From the NCBI RefSeq assembly GCF_003255815.1, contig NC_037673.1, forward strand, positions 90,518,902 through 90,582,901: DNA of 64,000 bases, written 5' to 3'. Every line of letters starts with the position of its first letter. The stretch's first letter is position 1. Made by a program: the position numbers and the translations under genes. This DNA comes from Theropithecus gelada. Taxonomy: Eukaryota > Chordata > Mammalia > Primates > Cercopithecidae. Shown piece after piece: positions 42,926 through 54,331 of the stretch. Under the pieces are notes generated by a model. The model was not told the origin of the DNA. It saw only the letters and a list, made by a program, of their open reading frames with translations, and did no database searches.

Positions 42926-43559
42926 GGATTTTTTGCTATGTTTTGGGAAATAATATAAAATTAAGAAATATGTTCCTCATATCACTGAATTTTCAGCAAA
43001 TACACTGAGCAACACTTTCTTGAATTGAGAAATTGTCCCCTTTTTAGAATATTAATGATCTTCCATATATAACATGTTTATCATATGCAATGCTGTGAAA
43101 CAACATACTCGTTTCATTACTCTAGCAAATACTTAGAACACTTTAATCCCAATGATGTAAATCTGGACAACATTAGGATGTCTATTTATCTCCTATTTAC
43201 AAAAAAGTAAAATCATTGCATACTATGCACAGAGCTACAACACAGGGGTCAAGGATGGGCATGTGACCCACGCTGGTCTAGTAAGCATGCCAACCTCTCC
43301 ACTTTTGCTAACATTGAGAAAGAGGTTAAGTTTGTAGAACATTAAGAGTAGAACTGCTGGTTGTTGTATCTGCTACCACATTGTCTAAAAATTGTCTAAA
43401 AGAGGTTGTCTAAAAATGAGGCTGATGATGAGAAAAACAAAGTCAAATACATGAAAGGCAGATTCCTGATAATACTACTGTAATTACCAGATACTGTTAT
43501 GCATTAAGTCACATTTGCCCTTTACTGCAATGATGAATATACTGGAATGTTCACTGGAG
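42926..43559. other. Unassigned sequence
   Basis: Nothing recognised. Confidence 0.5.
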
Positions 43560-43945
43560 AATTACAGTAGTCAAAACAGGAAACCATGCAAGGAGCCCTA
43601 AACAGTGGAAGAGTTAAATAAATAATGGGTTAATCATACTAAGGAATACTACATAGTTATTTTCTTTTAAAGAATCAGGTTATCTAGATGCACTGAGATG
43701 CATAGCTCCCTAAAAGATATTAAGCAGAAATAACATATTGTAGAAAAATATATTATCCCAGTTATGAGTATATACATTTTTATATGCATATTCACAGAAA
43801 AGGGCCCAGAAAACTGCACACCAACTGTGGACACATGGTTAGGTCTGGGAAAGAGATTTGAAGTAAGGAAGTGATGGGGGACAAAGGGAGATCAATGTTT
43901 TGCTCAGTTTATTACCTCCTGCGTAAATCTTGTAAAATAAAAATG
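43560..43945 (+). mobile_element. Ancient L1M 3' fragment
   Basis: AGTTAAATAAATAATGGGTT, AAGGAATACTACATAGTTAT, GATATTAAGCAGAAATAACA and TTAGGTCTGGGAAAGAGATT resemble an ancient L1M/L1ME 3' end in sense orientation. Confidence 0.65.
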
Positions 43946-45049
43946 AATTAATGTATTCCTTAGGTATTTGAAAAGAACATGTTACATTTAAAAAATATTT
44001 TAATATTCTTTATTTCCATATTTCGGTACATTGTACTCACTAAGTGAACTACTCTCCTACTATTTTTTAAAACAATGTAATAGAAATGATGGTGCTCTTT
44101 TCTGTCCCACTCTCCATTCTTTACCAGCCCCAATTTATGAATACTCCAATTTTTCAGTCTGGTTAAAGTGAATGCCAAAGACAGAAAAGAGAAAAAGAAA
44201 GGGCAGAGAGAGACAGAGACAGGAAGCTGCATTAGAATCTCCAATGTACCTTCTAAAACTGGCCAAGGTCTTCGGGTGTTTTTTTGGTTTTGGTTTTTTG
44301 TTTTCTCCTGTTGGCCACCTGCAAGCAATTTTATTGGCTTTATAAAATACAGCTTGGATTTATTCAACTGCAAACATATCAACAGTCCAATGTTTATAAT
44401 AATATGCTTTATATTAATTTAGTCTTGGATCAGAGTAAACAAACTTTTTTATTAACAGCTCACTGAAACATTTCAGGCTTCTGAATTCGGTATAACAATT
44501 GCTTTCCTAATTAACTCAAAATCTAAACCTTTTGTTGCTTTTTCTGGCTTGCTCTAGTCCTTAAATCTTCACATTTTTTTAGGCATGCTCATCACATCTT
44601 CTGCTTTTGTATTCCCTTAGATTTCCACAGTTTCAACCCCTTTTTAAAAATGACACAGCTGAAGGTGCTTAGAGTCTGAAGCAAGAGTAAGGGCTGTTTG
44701 ACTTTTAGTATGACTAATGAGGATCTGAATTTATACAGTGTTGACAAACTGATGCCTGTTTGGCTCTATTTTATTCTCTAAGCCCACTGATCCTAGTAAC
44801 TTAAACCTCCTACATGGTCTGTTGACACCCTCCTTCCATTCTCCTTGCCTCTACTTAAAATTATGCCAAATTTGCTTCCGATTTTCTGGAAGAAGTAAAC
44901 CATTATATTATTAGACACATCTAAAACCTCCATATATCTTTACCTATCTCATCCTTTCTTCTCTCTCCAAAAGTAAACGCCCTCCTGGGTTGGCTTGTAT
45001 CATTACTGTATATCTTTTATAATACATTTTATTATAATACTGTATACCT
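43946..45049. other. Unassigned sequence
   Basis: No recognised repeat. The 140-codon minus-strand frame (43960-44382) has no recognisable domain and overlaps low-complexity T-rich text. Confidence 0.45.
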
Positions 45050-45880
45050 TTTATAATACTTTTTATTAGATATGTGTATATCCATAAATAAGATATTATT
45101 TTGCATGTTTTATTCTTTATACAAATATAATAGTGTATAGATCCTTTAAATCTTTCTTTTTTGCTTAGCATTATCTTAAGATTTACATGTGGTTCTGCTT
45201 AGTTTATTCATTTTAACTGCTGTACAGCATTCCAATTTATGTATCCATTCTCCTATTAATAGACATTTAAGTTGGTTCTAATTTATTACTGTTATAAAAC
45301 TATTATAATTCTTGTACATGTGCATGTATTCATTTAAAGGTGAATATCTAGGAATGGAATTGTGGGGTCATACGATATGTACACCTTCACCTTTACTAGA
45401 TATTTCCAAACTGCATCCCAACATAACTAGGCTAGTTTACAATTCAACCAACAGTGTATAAGAATTATTGTCACACCAAACTCTTGTAAACAATCTCCAT
45501 AGTACTGATGATCCAAGATGCTGAAATACCAAGGGTCTTGATATTTCTGTTTTTTGTTTTTGATTGGTATCAAGTCTCAATGTTTTAATTTGGATTTCCC
45601 TGATTACTACCAAAGTTCAGTATTTTACCTTATTATTGGCCTTTTTTTCTATTGAGTTATTTGCCTTTTCCTGACAAATATTTAGGAGGTCTTTGTAATA
45701 TTTTAAATATTACGGTTCTATTCCTTTGTCAATTATATGAGTTACAGATATCACCCTTCTGTGTATATTTTTACCATTGTTTATAATGTCCTTTGCTGTT
45801 TTTTATTTTTAAATTTGTGGTTTAATAAAAAAAATTATTTTTTCTCAGTTATTTACCTATAATTCTTGAGTCAAAAATAT
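45050..45880 (-). mobile_element. Ancient L1M ORF2 fragment
   Basis: Antisense L1 text: GCTGTACAGCATTCCAATTT, ATGTATCCATTCTCCTATTA, ATAGACATTTAAGTTGGTTC, AGGAATGGAATTGTGGGGTC, CAATTCAACCAACAGTGTAT and TCCTTTGTCAATTATATGAG are landmarks of the ORF2 3' coding region. Strongly decayed. Confidence 0.85.
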
Positions 45881-48164
45881 AAAAATTAAATGTTCTTTGG
45901 TCATTACTCATGAAGCATTACCAACAATAATGTTAGATTGCGTATCTAAAGGGGAACTGAGAAAAATTTATATTTCTTCTGAGTAGTTCAATTAATCCTT
46001 ACAGGGTAACTGCTATGTAACTCACACAGTATTAGAGGTTTCAAACATGAAGCAGACCATAGAATCAATACATACATTTATGGACTAATTGAAGAAAAAG
46101 ACTTGCAGGCAGACTGATGATGATGATGATGATGATGATAATGAAATGGAGAAGTAACCATGTGCCAGAGGTTGTGCTGATGCATTATTTAATTTTACAG
46201 TAGTGTAAATAAGATGGAGTAAATGTTAGTGTAAGAAATACAAACAAGATGCTGTGGATACAGAGAGAAGAGAGTATGTTATAACCTTGCATCCTAAAGA
46301 TCATTCAAGATATAAAGTGGTCAAATTTGAGGTAGTATGAACCTGTGAGATATAGTAAGACCTTGAAATGACATTTCTATCTTCTCAAGTCAATCTATTT
46401 TCCCAAACCAATAACTCAGAGATTAACTGTCACTTATTTAGAAAATCGGTAAGAATTAAAGTGGGAACAAGTTATTCATTTGAAGAAAAAAATGCTTTCT
46501 TGAGAGACAAGTTCATTTTTTACAATCAGTGATCAAATCACATAATGAAATTTTCTCCATTTATTAGAGATGGTGAAAATTTAAAAGCCTATAGTTCTTA
46601 GGAATCCTAACAAATGGTGCATATCTCTTCCTGTATCTGATTATTAATTTATAACATCAAAGTTAAAATAAACTCTTGTTCCTTAAAGAAATCCCATGGT
46701 AAGTACATTTGCAAACAATGCATCCAAATGTATCTCTTTTGTAAACACAGATGTTCACATATGTTTCTCTGTAGCTCTACAAAAAGTTCAGAAAGTGAGA
46801 GGACTTAATATTCTTCAGCCAGGAGGAAGAAAGGGCTCTTGATCTAGAAATAGAGAAGCATGGCCAGCAATGTCACAGATTTCCTGAGGCAGATTAGGGG
46901 TATCCCACTTCCTTGAGGCTATGAAGTTTACACTTCAGGCTTCGTATCACTGTAACCCTCTACGACTTGCAAACTAAGATGTGTTCCCCTGCTTAGGGGT
47001 GACAGTAAATTTGAAAATGAGAAAGTAAGACTGCCATCTAAGAATTAAACTTTGAAATAAATATATAGCAGGTCAGCACATAGATAAATAAAGGCAACTT
47101 TAATTGTCAGAAGGGTGCAAACTCAAATGCCTGAAGGCACAAGCATTACCTGTAGGTAACACAGATCAATGTCTTGGACCTGGCAGAGACCACAGTGAAC
47201 TGAAGAAGGCAGCACTCAAATTTCCTTTAAAGAAGACAGTCTCTGCTCAGCTCCAGATGGTTGATCAGATGTGGGAAGGGGTTAGATCTCTGGATTTTTT
47301 CAAGAAAGGCTACAGCTCTGGGTTGTTACATGAATATTCCTGATTGAGACAAACAAAAGCTTTTAAAGGCCAGATGTGTCCCATGGACAGTCCGTCTCAG
47401 ACCAGCAAGTAGGCATAAAGCAGCCATGGAAGTAAGCACAGGCAGTAGCCACGGAAACACTGGGGTAGGGTTCTAGAGGCATGCCCCTCCCTATTATGGC
47501 TCTGTTTCTCTCATTCCATTACACCTATGGGTCTGAGAACAGTCTGCCCTTCTGATTCCATGCTCACCAAGCTGCTTTCTGATACAAATATGGGAGCCTA
47601 TCTGGCATGTCTTTAGGGAAACCTTGTTTAAAACTTGAGGGAGTTGAGGAGCAACTCAGCAGCTAGGTCTCTCCTTATAAATTAATAAACTGACAGCCGG
47701 GTTAGTGATTTGCTCCCCATGTGGTCTGCCTACAGGAGCAAAATGCGCTGGGTGGGAAGATGAGCCACCCATCTTCAGCTGTTTCACTTCTCATTGTAAA
47801 TGGAAACATTGGCATTCTGATTTCACACATTAGTCGTATGAGCTTCATTAATATGAGTCCAGTTCTGGAGGACAGATGGGTTCTGAAGCTGCTGACAAGT
47901 GTGGTTTCGGGGCCCGTGGGGCTTTGGACCAGACCATAGACAGTGGGAAATTCCCTAACACAAGGCCACCCTACAAGGCCCGCTGGGATCTTAAGTAATT
48001 GATCTAGCTTCTCACTTACTCTCATTCTAACCCCGTGGCCATTCATTTCAAAGCATCCTTATCTGGGTCTCTAGATGTCCAGAAATGAATTTGAAATGTG
48101 AAGTTAAGAATTGAAGATACGCCTTAATGAAAAGGGCAGAGAACTCACAGCAACTAAAAACTAT
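45881..48164. other. Unassigned sequence
   Basis: About 2.3 kb. It contains a (GAT)n array at 46117-46139 followed by a possible MIR scrap (46155-46205). A 114-codon minus-strand frame (47702-48046) has no recognisable domain. Confidence 0.5.
46117..46140. repeat. (GAT)n microsatellite
   Basis: GATGATGATGATGATGATGA tract of about eight units ending in TAATG. Confidence 0.9.
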
Positions 48165-48400
48165 GTGTTTGTAATCATTGGCACCATGGAGCAGGCACTC
48201 TGCTATGTGCTTGCCATAGACCATCACACTTAATCCTCAAAGAAACTCTGTGAAGCAGGTACTACTCAGAGCAATTATTCTGTCTTACCGACTGATGCTT
48301 ATGGAGGTGAAGTAATTTGACCATACGTACACAGCTAACAAGTAGCAGAGTTGGGATTAGAACCTGCATCCTTAAACACTATAACTTGTTTTCTGTACAT
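48165..48400 (+). mobile_element. MIR SINE
   Basis: AGGCACTCTGCTATGTGCTT, CACACTTAATCCTCAAAGAA, GGAGGTGAAGTAATTTGACC, ACACAGCTAACAAGTAGCAG and GTTGGGATTAGAACCTGCAT: a nearly complete MIR in sense orientation. Confidence 0.88.
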
Positions 48401-48424
48401 GGTACTTTATTTCACTATTTGTAC

Positions 48425-48690
48425 ACCAAACATGCATTTTGCATTTACTATTAGATACTGTTCTAACTACTTTACCAACATTAACTCATGTATTCCTCAT
48501 AATAAGCCTATGAAATAACACTAAAATTTACCCCATTCTGATAAGGAAACTGAGGCAAAGAAAGGTTAAACAACTTGCCCAGGATTATACAGCCAGGAGG
48601 GGACACAATCAGGATTCAAACTCCATCATTTGGGCTCCAGAGTACTCATTCTCAGTCCCTGTGAAACTCCACACAATGTTCCCTAGGAAG
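48425..48690 (+). mobile_element. MIR SINE, second copy
   Basis: TTACTATTAGATACTGTTCT, AACTCATGTATTCCTCATAA, GAAACTGAGGCAAAGAAAGG, CAACTTGCCCAGGATTATAC and CAATCAGGATTCAAACTCC. A second, independently decayed MIR in the same orientation, only 25 bp after the first. Confidence 0.88.
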
Positions 48691-49854
48691 AACTGGTAAA
48701 GATTGCAATTTAAATAATTTCAATGCTATTGTAGGCAAAATTTTTCAGGAGGATGGATGGCAACCCAAGGAAAAGAAATCATTTATGTCATATCATTCCT
48801 CTTTATTATATACCAATTAGAAAAACTGCAATTCTTCTAAATTTAAGAACTACATAGCAAGTAACCACCATAAAATACTATAAACCTGGATATAGTTATT
48901 CTTAGGTGATACATCTGAGGAGGGTGACAAATTTTAGGTTGCATCTTTTTTTCCCCTCACTGTTGCAGGGGAAATGAAAAGAGAATTTTTTATTTCTGCA
49001 TTTATAAATCCTAGGAGGTAAACATTGGAATACTTTTGAGAAATCTAAAATCAAGCACATATTCCAGAGTTTAATTTGAAAGTCATTTTCTCCTGGAAAC
49101 AAAGCAAGTTTAATTTCAGAATCAAAATGCACTGAACATAAAGAAGTAGATGTGGATACCTCCTACTTTGAACCAAACTTTCAGTTAAAATGGAACTTTT
49201 GGATCCATAAATTGCCAACTTTTATTAAGAATAATACTTTGGAATCGATTGGATAAAAATAACACCTTCTGACTCATATTTTAAATGTGAAGGAAAGTTT
49301 TCTATTTAAATAGTGAGGAAAGGCCTCAGTGGTTCCTATACCACTTAAACAATGCAGTGTAGACCCTTCCAGCCAGGGTCTAAAGAGTTAACTTAAACCT
49401 GAATCCAGAAGGTCTCTCTCTTTAAGTCCTTAATCTGCTGTTTCGTTCCCGTCCCGTTTAATGTAGTTCATGAACTCCTTCCAGAAACTGCCATCCTGAG
49501 AGATACAGCATGTTGCAGAACTAGCTCATAAACTGTCACCATGAAAAAGAAATAATACCTATAATACTTCCCTTTTTTCAGCCTCTCTTCTCCATAAACA
49601 GTCCAACCGCTTTTGCTCAACACAATTTATATAGTCTGGTTATCAAAATGTAGCCTAGTCCCCTAGCGATGTGACTTTCCTGGTTTCATGGCTGATCGAA
49701 TTCTCGACACAGCCCCAAACTCAGGCCTCTCCCCAGGGCCCCATCTAGTTCCATCTTCAGGTCTCTTCTCGTTCTTTCCTGCTGCTCTTTTCATTCCTCT
49801 CCACATCATGAAACAATTTTAGGGATTTTTAAGCAAATGTCTGAGGCAATATTG
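48691..49854. other. Unassigned sequence
   Basis: Nothing recognised. Confidence 0.5.
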
Positions 49855-49940
49855 CATGGCAGTTAAGAGAGTACGTTTTAAAATCGGACTACCTGGGCAT
49901 AAATTATGTCTCTGCCAGTTACCTACTGTGTTTGTTATTA
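49855..49940 (-). mobile_element. MIR fragment
   Basis: AGTTAAGAGAGTACGTTTTA, ATCGGACTACCTGGGCATAA and TCTGCCAGTTACCTACTGTG match the antisense MIR 3' half. Confidence 0.7.
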
Positions 49941-50660
49941 ACATCAACATAATATGTTTAATTTTGAATCACTTAACGTTGAGGTGAGAAATAAAGCATA
50001 GTTTTTAAAATTCATAAATACAAATTCGTTAGCTTTCTTTTTGGCCAATATTTCAATTAAAAAAATAGGTGCTAATACTATCAGCAAATCAATTAGCTAT
50101 TATATTTTATGCACACTCTTGAATATCTGTGGGCTGTTCCTTCCCAATCTTCTTTGTTTTCTTCTCCTACTCCCTAAATGCTGCTGCTCCAGAGGAATCA
50201 CTCCTCGGCCCTCGGCTTTTTTGCTAGAGAGCAGAGGTCCCAGACTTCACGAGGCAGACCACGTATTCAGTGCACAGACACACACGGAGTTGTGTGGCAC
50301 ACAGGCAATCACAGGCCCATTCGAAGGGCACTGACGTAGCTCCACTCTACTCATCGCTGCTACGTGGGATTGTAGGACCAGATTTTCTAATTTTCAAGAC
50401 CATGTAAAATACACAGTTTAAAAAGTATTACCATAATGCTTTGGCTGTCCAGATTCAACCTGAAAAACCCAACCTAGGATGATACCTGCTTTATATTCTC
50501 ACAAAGTAATCTTATCCAGGTCCGTGAAACTCATCACTATCCCTAGTCAGAGTGCTCCCACATCTCTGTCTTTAGCCCAGATCTGAGCTCTCACCTGTAT
50601 GTATTGACAGAGTCAGCGAGCCCTCTGCACAAGGCACTGGGACACCAAAAATGACTGATA
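49941..50660. other. Unassigned sequence
   Basis: Nothing recognised. A 97-codon frame at 50041-50334 shows no family resemblance. Confidence 0.5.
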
Positions 50661-50719
50661 TATTAGGTTGGTGTAAAAGTGACAGCAAAAACCGCAATTA
50701 CTTTTGCACCAACCTAATA
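50661..50719. mobile_element. MADE1 mariner MITE with central deletion
   Basis: TTAGGTTGGTGTAAAAGT (50663) and ACTTTTGCACCAACCTAA (ending 50717) are the inverted ends of MADE1, flanked by TA duplications. MADE1 is normally about 80 bp and nearly palindromic. This copy is 55 bp because most of the left inner arm and the loop are gone, leaving GCAAAAACCGCAATT of the right arm. MADE1 copies are the source of the primate mir-548 family; this one cannot form the usual hairpin. Confidence 0.93.
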
Positions 50720-51109
50720 TAAATGCCGCCCCTGCCCACAAGTGGTTTACAGTCTATCAATCAAATTACTTCCTAGACACCTCCATCGGGAGATGCTCCT
50801 GGCACCTCAAACTAACACTGCCAACCCACTCCACACCTTTCCCCCAACCCCAAATCTACTCAGCCTGGTGTCTCCTTCCTTACTTCTATGGAAGGCTGTT
50901 GCCCAAACCAGAGACAGGAAATTCATCCAGAATCCCCATCTTACTGCTAAGAGCTAATTGTTCCCTGAGGCCTTCCCCTTCAATGCCCTGTCCACCTCTC
51001 ATTCCCAGGCATGACTTTCCATCCTTCATAACACTTCTCTACTCATAATTCCTCGCAGGAACTACTGCAATTACCTTTTGTGGCAATTTTTGAAACACAT
51101 TTGAAATTT
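50720..51109. other. Unassigned, possibly L2-derived sequence
   Basis: Pyrimidine-rich. CCCTGAGGCCTTCCCCTTCA followed by ATTCCTCGCAGGAACTACTG hints at an L2 3' region, but too weakly to call. A 114-codon frame (50704-51048) has a composition dominated by S, P and L and no domain. Confidence 0.4.
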
Positions 51110-51590
51110 TTATGACATTTCTTTCCTCAAGAGGTGGGGTCTATGTCTTCTCTCCCTTCTCTTGAAACTCACATGGCTTTTCTGATTGTTTTAACCAAAA
51201 AAGTATGACAGAGGTGATGCCATGTGACTTCTGGGGCCAGAACATAAAAGGTTGTGCAGTTACCCCATTGCTCAGTGGAATAGTCTCTCTTGAAGCCTTT
51301 AGATGCCCTATCTCGGGGCTGTCTTGCTGTGAGGAAGCCCAACTAGCCCCGAGACCACAGGAAGAGAGGAAGGAGACTGGACAGTCCTGAGCTTTCAGTT
51401 TGTCCCACAACTATTTCAACTCTAGCATCTATCTGACTGCAATGACATGAAGGACATTGACTAGAATCTTCCAGGCAAATCTTTCACACATTCCTGACTC
51501 AAGATTTTGAATAAAATAAAATGGTAGTTTTAAGCTGCTCGGTTTCAGCTAATCTGTTACAAAACAATAGTAGCCAGTACAGAAATGTGG
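51110..51590 (+). mobile_element. MaLR-type solo LTR
   Basis: GATGCCATGTGACTTCTGGG, GCCAGAACATAAAAGGTTGT, TGCTGTGAGGAAGCCCAACT, TGAATAAAATAAAATGGTAG and the TTTTAAGCTGCTCGGTTTCA block with terminal ACAATAGTAGCCAGTACA follow the MLT1-type LTR order. A solo LTR with the polyadenylation signal near 51512. It abuts the LTR12. Confidence 0.75.
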
Positions 51591-52049
51591 TTTACCATAA
51601 CAGAAATCTAATACGTGCGTCAGTGTGTCCGGAATTGGTGGGTTCTTGGTCTCACTGACTTTAAGAACAAAACCGCGGACCCCCGCGGTGAGTGTTACAG
51701 TTCTTAAAAATGGTGTGTCCGGAGTTTACTCCTTCAGATGTGTCTGGAGCTTCTTCCTTCTGGTGGGTTCATGGTCTCGCTGTGAAAGATGAACCTGCAG
51801 ACCTTCGTGGTGAGTGTTACAGCTCTTAAAAACAGCGCGTCTGGAGTTGTTTGTTCTTCCTGGGGGGTTGCTGGTCTCACTGGCTTCAGAAATTAAGCTG
51901 CAGACCTTCCCCGTGACTGTTAAGATCTCATAAAGCCAGCCTGGACCCAAAAAGTGGGCAACAACAAAACTTACTGCAAAGAATAAAAGAACAAACCTTC
52001 CCCATCCGTGAAAAGAACCGTAGCGAGTTGCCACTCGCTGGTTCGGGCA

Positions 52050-52062
52050 GCCTGCTTTTATT
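52050..52062 (-). promoter_or_regulatory. LTR12 TATA-like core promoter
   Basis: Minus-strand AATAAAAGCAGGC (plus GCCTGCTTTTATT), the conserved ERV9 LTR TATA-like element. It would direct transcription leftward, toward the MaLR LTR at 51.1-51.6 kb. Activity is inferred from the family. Confidence 0.7.
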
Positions 52063-52088
52063 CCCGTATCTGGCCCCACCCACATCCT

Positions 52089-52420
52089 GCTGATTGGTCC
52101 ATTTTACAGAGAGCTGATTGGTCCGTTTTGACAGCATGCTGATTGGTGCATTTACAATCCTTGAGCTAGACACAGAGTCACAGAGTGCTAGTTAGCTAGA
52201 TACAGAGTACCAATTGGTGTATTTACAAACCTTGAGCTAGACAAAGAGTACTGATTGGTGTATTTACAAACCCCGAGCTAGACCACAGAGTGCTGATTGG
52301 TGCATTTACAATCCTTGAGCTAGACACAGAGAGCTAGAGGGAAAAGTTCTCCAAGTCCCCACTAGGTTAGCTAGATACAGAGTGCTGATTGGTGCACATA
52401 GGATCCTCCAGCTAGATATA
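52089..52420 (-). promoter_or_regulatory. LTR12 U3 enhancer tandem repeats
   Basis: Irregular tandem repeat of about 40 bp, each unit with TGATTGGTG(C/T)ATTTACA followed by GAGCTAGACACAGAG. On the minus strand this gives seven CCAAT boxes (ATTGG on plus near 52093, 52116, 52142, 52213, 52253, 52296, 52388), plus GATA-like TAGATA words. In the ERV9 LTR such repeats bind NF-Y and GATA factors. Copy number varies between LTR12 copies. Confidence 0.88.
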
Positions 52421-53079
52421 AAAGTTCTCCAAGTCCCCATCCAGTTCAGGAGCCCAGCTGGCTTCATCCAGTGGATCTTGCACCAGGGCTACAGGTGGCG
52501 CTGCCCGCCAGTCCCCAGCAGGGCCTGCACTCCTCAGCCCTTGGGCTGTCAAGGAGACCAGGTGCCACGGAGTAGGGGAAGGCGCCCATGGGGGAGGCTC
52601 ATGCTGCGCAGGAGCCCACCACAGGGGGAGGAGCTCAGACATGCCGGGCTGCAGGTCCCAAGCCCTGCCCCGCAGGGAGGCAGCTAAGGCCCCGCGAGAA
52701 TTTGAGTGTGCCAGGGGACCGGCACTGCTGGGGGACCCAGGTGCAACCTCAGCAGCTGCTGGCCGGGGTGCTAAGCCCCTCACTGCCCTGGGCCGCACCG
52801 CAGTTCACTCCCTGTGCGGCCCTCCCCCCTCTCCCCGAGCCTGCTCCCACGCCAGCCAGAACTCACACTGGCCTGCCAGCACAGCCCTGATTCCCGCCCG
52901 CGCCTCTCCCTCCACGGACCTCCCCGCAAGCAGAGGGAGGCGGCTCCAGCCTCAGCCAGCCCAGAGAGGGGCTCCCAGGGTGCCGTGGCAGGCTGAAGGA
53001 CTCCTCAAGTGCCCCAAGTTGGGCTCGGAGCCTGAGGAGGCACTGAGAGTGAGGGCTGCTAGCACATTGTCACCACTCA

Positions 53080-53544
53080 TCATTAAGCCTGAGACAGGCA
53101 GTAAGTGGAGGCTGAAAGGCCCACAAGGGAAGTCTTATGAAAAAAAGTTGGTAGAAGTTAGTTAAAGGCTTCGAGGAAGCAGTCAGCAAAGGCTCAAAGG
53201 GAAGTGAGAAAAATGTTGCTGGAAGTTAAAAGAAAGGGGTCTCATGTTGAAGCCAAACATTTCGCAAAACTATCATTTGGGATAAAGTGGAAATTAGAAA
53301 TATACCTAATGAATTTGATGATCTAGCTAAGGAGATACGTGGTTTTGTGTTTTTCTGTTGTTGTTTTGTTTTGTTTAGCTGCCTATAATAAAATGCAAGA
53401 GGAAAGAGATGAGCTAAAGAAAAAAACTGTTAAATATAAATAAGTTAGAACTTGCTGTGTTAAAAAACAACTAAAAGAAACTGTTTCTTATTCTCAGCCT
53501 CTCTGAACAGCAAGTAATTCTCAACTTAAGAAAACACTCTGGGA
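53080..53544. other. Unassigned sequence upstream of LTR12
   Basis: No recognised repeat. GTTTT-type low complexity near 53365. Confidence 0.45.
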
Positions 53545-53900
53545 TATAGCCAGAGGTTGGTTAACAGATACCAAAGTCCAGCTAGATAGGAGGAATAAGT
53601 TCTAGTATTCTGTAGTACTATAGGGTGACTAAAATTAGCAACAATTTATTGTATATTTTCAAGTAGCAAGAAGCATGGATTTTGAATGTTGCCAACACAA
53701 AGAAATGATTAATGTTTGAGGTGATGGATATGTTAATTGCCCTGATTTGATCATTACACATTGTATAGATGTATCAAAATATCACACTGTACCCCAAAAA
53801 TATATACAATTATTATGAGTCAATTAAAATTAATAATGAAAGCAAAAAAGAAAAAAGAAAGAAAAAGAAAAGGTGAAAGAAAGAACACTGTGAATATACC
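53545..53900 (+). mobile_element. Old L1 3' UTR fragment
   Basis: GGGTGACTAAAATTAGCAAC, ATTGTATATTTTCAAGTAGC, GTGATGGATATGTTAATTGC, CATTACACATTGTATAGATG and TATCAAAATATCACACTGTA are typical L1M/L1MA 3' UTR landmarks, followed by an AG/A-rich tail (53840-53900). Confidence 0.88.
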
Positions 53901-54331
53901 ATTTCCAAAAATAATAAATAAAAAGAAAGGCTTTAGGCCAAAGAACAATCCAGGTTGAAATAATATCCTTTACTAAAGTTTCAGAAAGATCTAAGGCAGT
54001 GGCTCCTCAAACTTTTTGAGGTAGACAATAGACCTCTAAGAATCTTAGGAGTATGGTTCACAAATTCTCTCCATTAAACAACTGGTCTTCCAGGTATCTT
54101 AAGGATGTTATTTATTTATTTGTTTATTTTTATACTTTAAGTTCTAGGATACATGTGCACAATGTGCAGGTTTGTTACATATATATACATGTGCCATATT
54201 GGTGTGCTGCACCCATTAACTCATCATTTACATTAGGTATATCTCCTAATGCTATCCCTCCCCCCAACCCCTCCCCACAATAGGACCCAGTGTGTGATGC
54301 TCCCCTTCCTGTGTCCAAGTGATCTCATTGT

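Larger units (their letters stand above)
51624..53079 (-). mobile_element. Solo ERV9-family LTR (LTR12-like)
   Basis: Read on the minus strand it starts TGAGTGGTGACAATGTGCTA (53079) and ends AATTCCGGACACA (51624), the conserved LTR12 termini with TG...CA. The U3 is GC-rich near its 5' end (52480-53040) and then carries the tandem CCAAT-containing enhancer repeats (52089-52420). The region after the TATA-like box contains the R/U5 part with three related GTGAGTGTTACAG words. No internal retroviral genes flank it, so it is a solo LTR made by LTR-LTR recombination. The flanking tetranucleotides TCAG/TCAT are a near match for a 4-bp target duplication. Confidence 0.95.

Noticed and set aside
50663..50717. 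mir-548-type microRNA gene
   Set aside because: The MADE1 hairpin is missing most of one arm, so the required stem cannot form.
52089..52420. CRISPR-like pattern of repeats and spacers
   Set aside because: The repeats are irregular LTR12 enhancer units in a primate genome; spacers are not unique sequences of constant length.
52412..53165. Several open frames of 100-174 codons in the GC-rich part of LTR12
   Set aside because: A GC-rich U3 has few stop codons; ERV9 LTRs are non-coding.
53080..53340. Processed pseudogene upstream of LTR12 (KGFEEAVSKGSKGSEK-like text)
   Set aside because: A low-complexity lysine/serine-rich translation with several stops; no parent gene that I can name with confidence.
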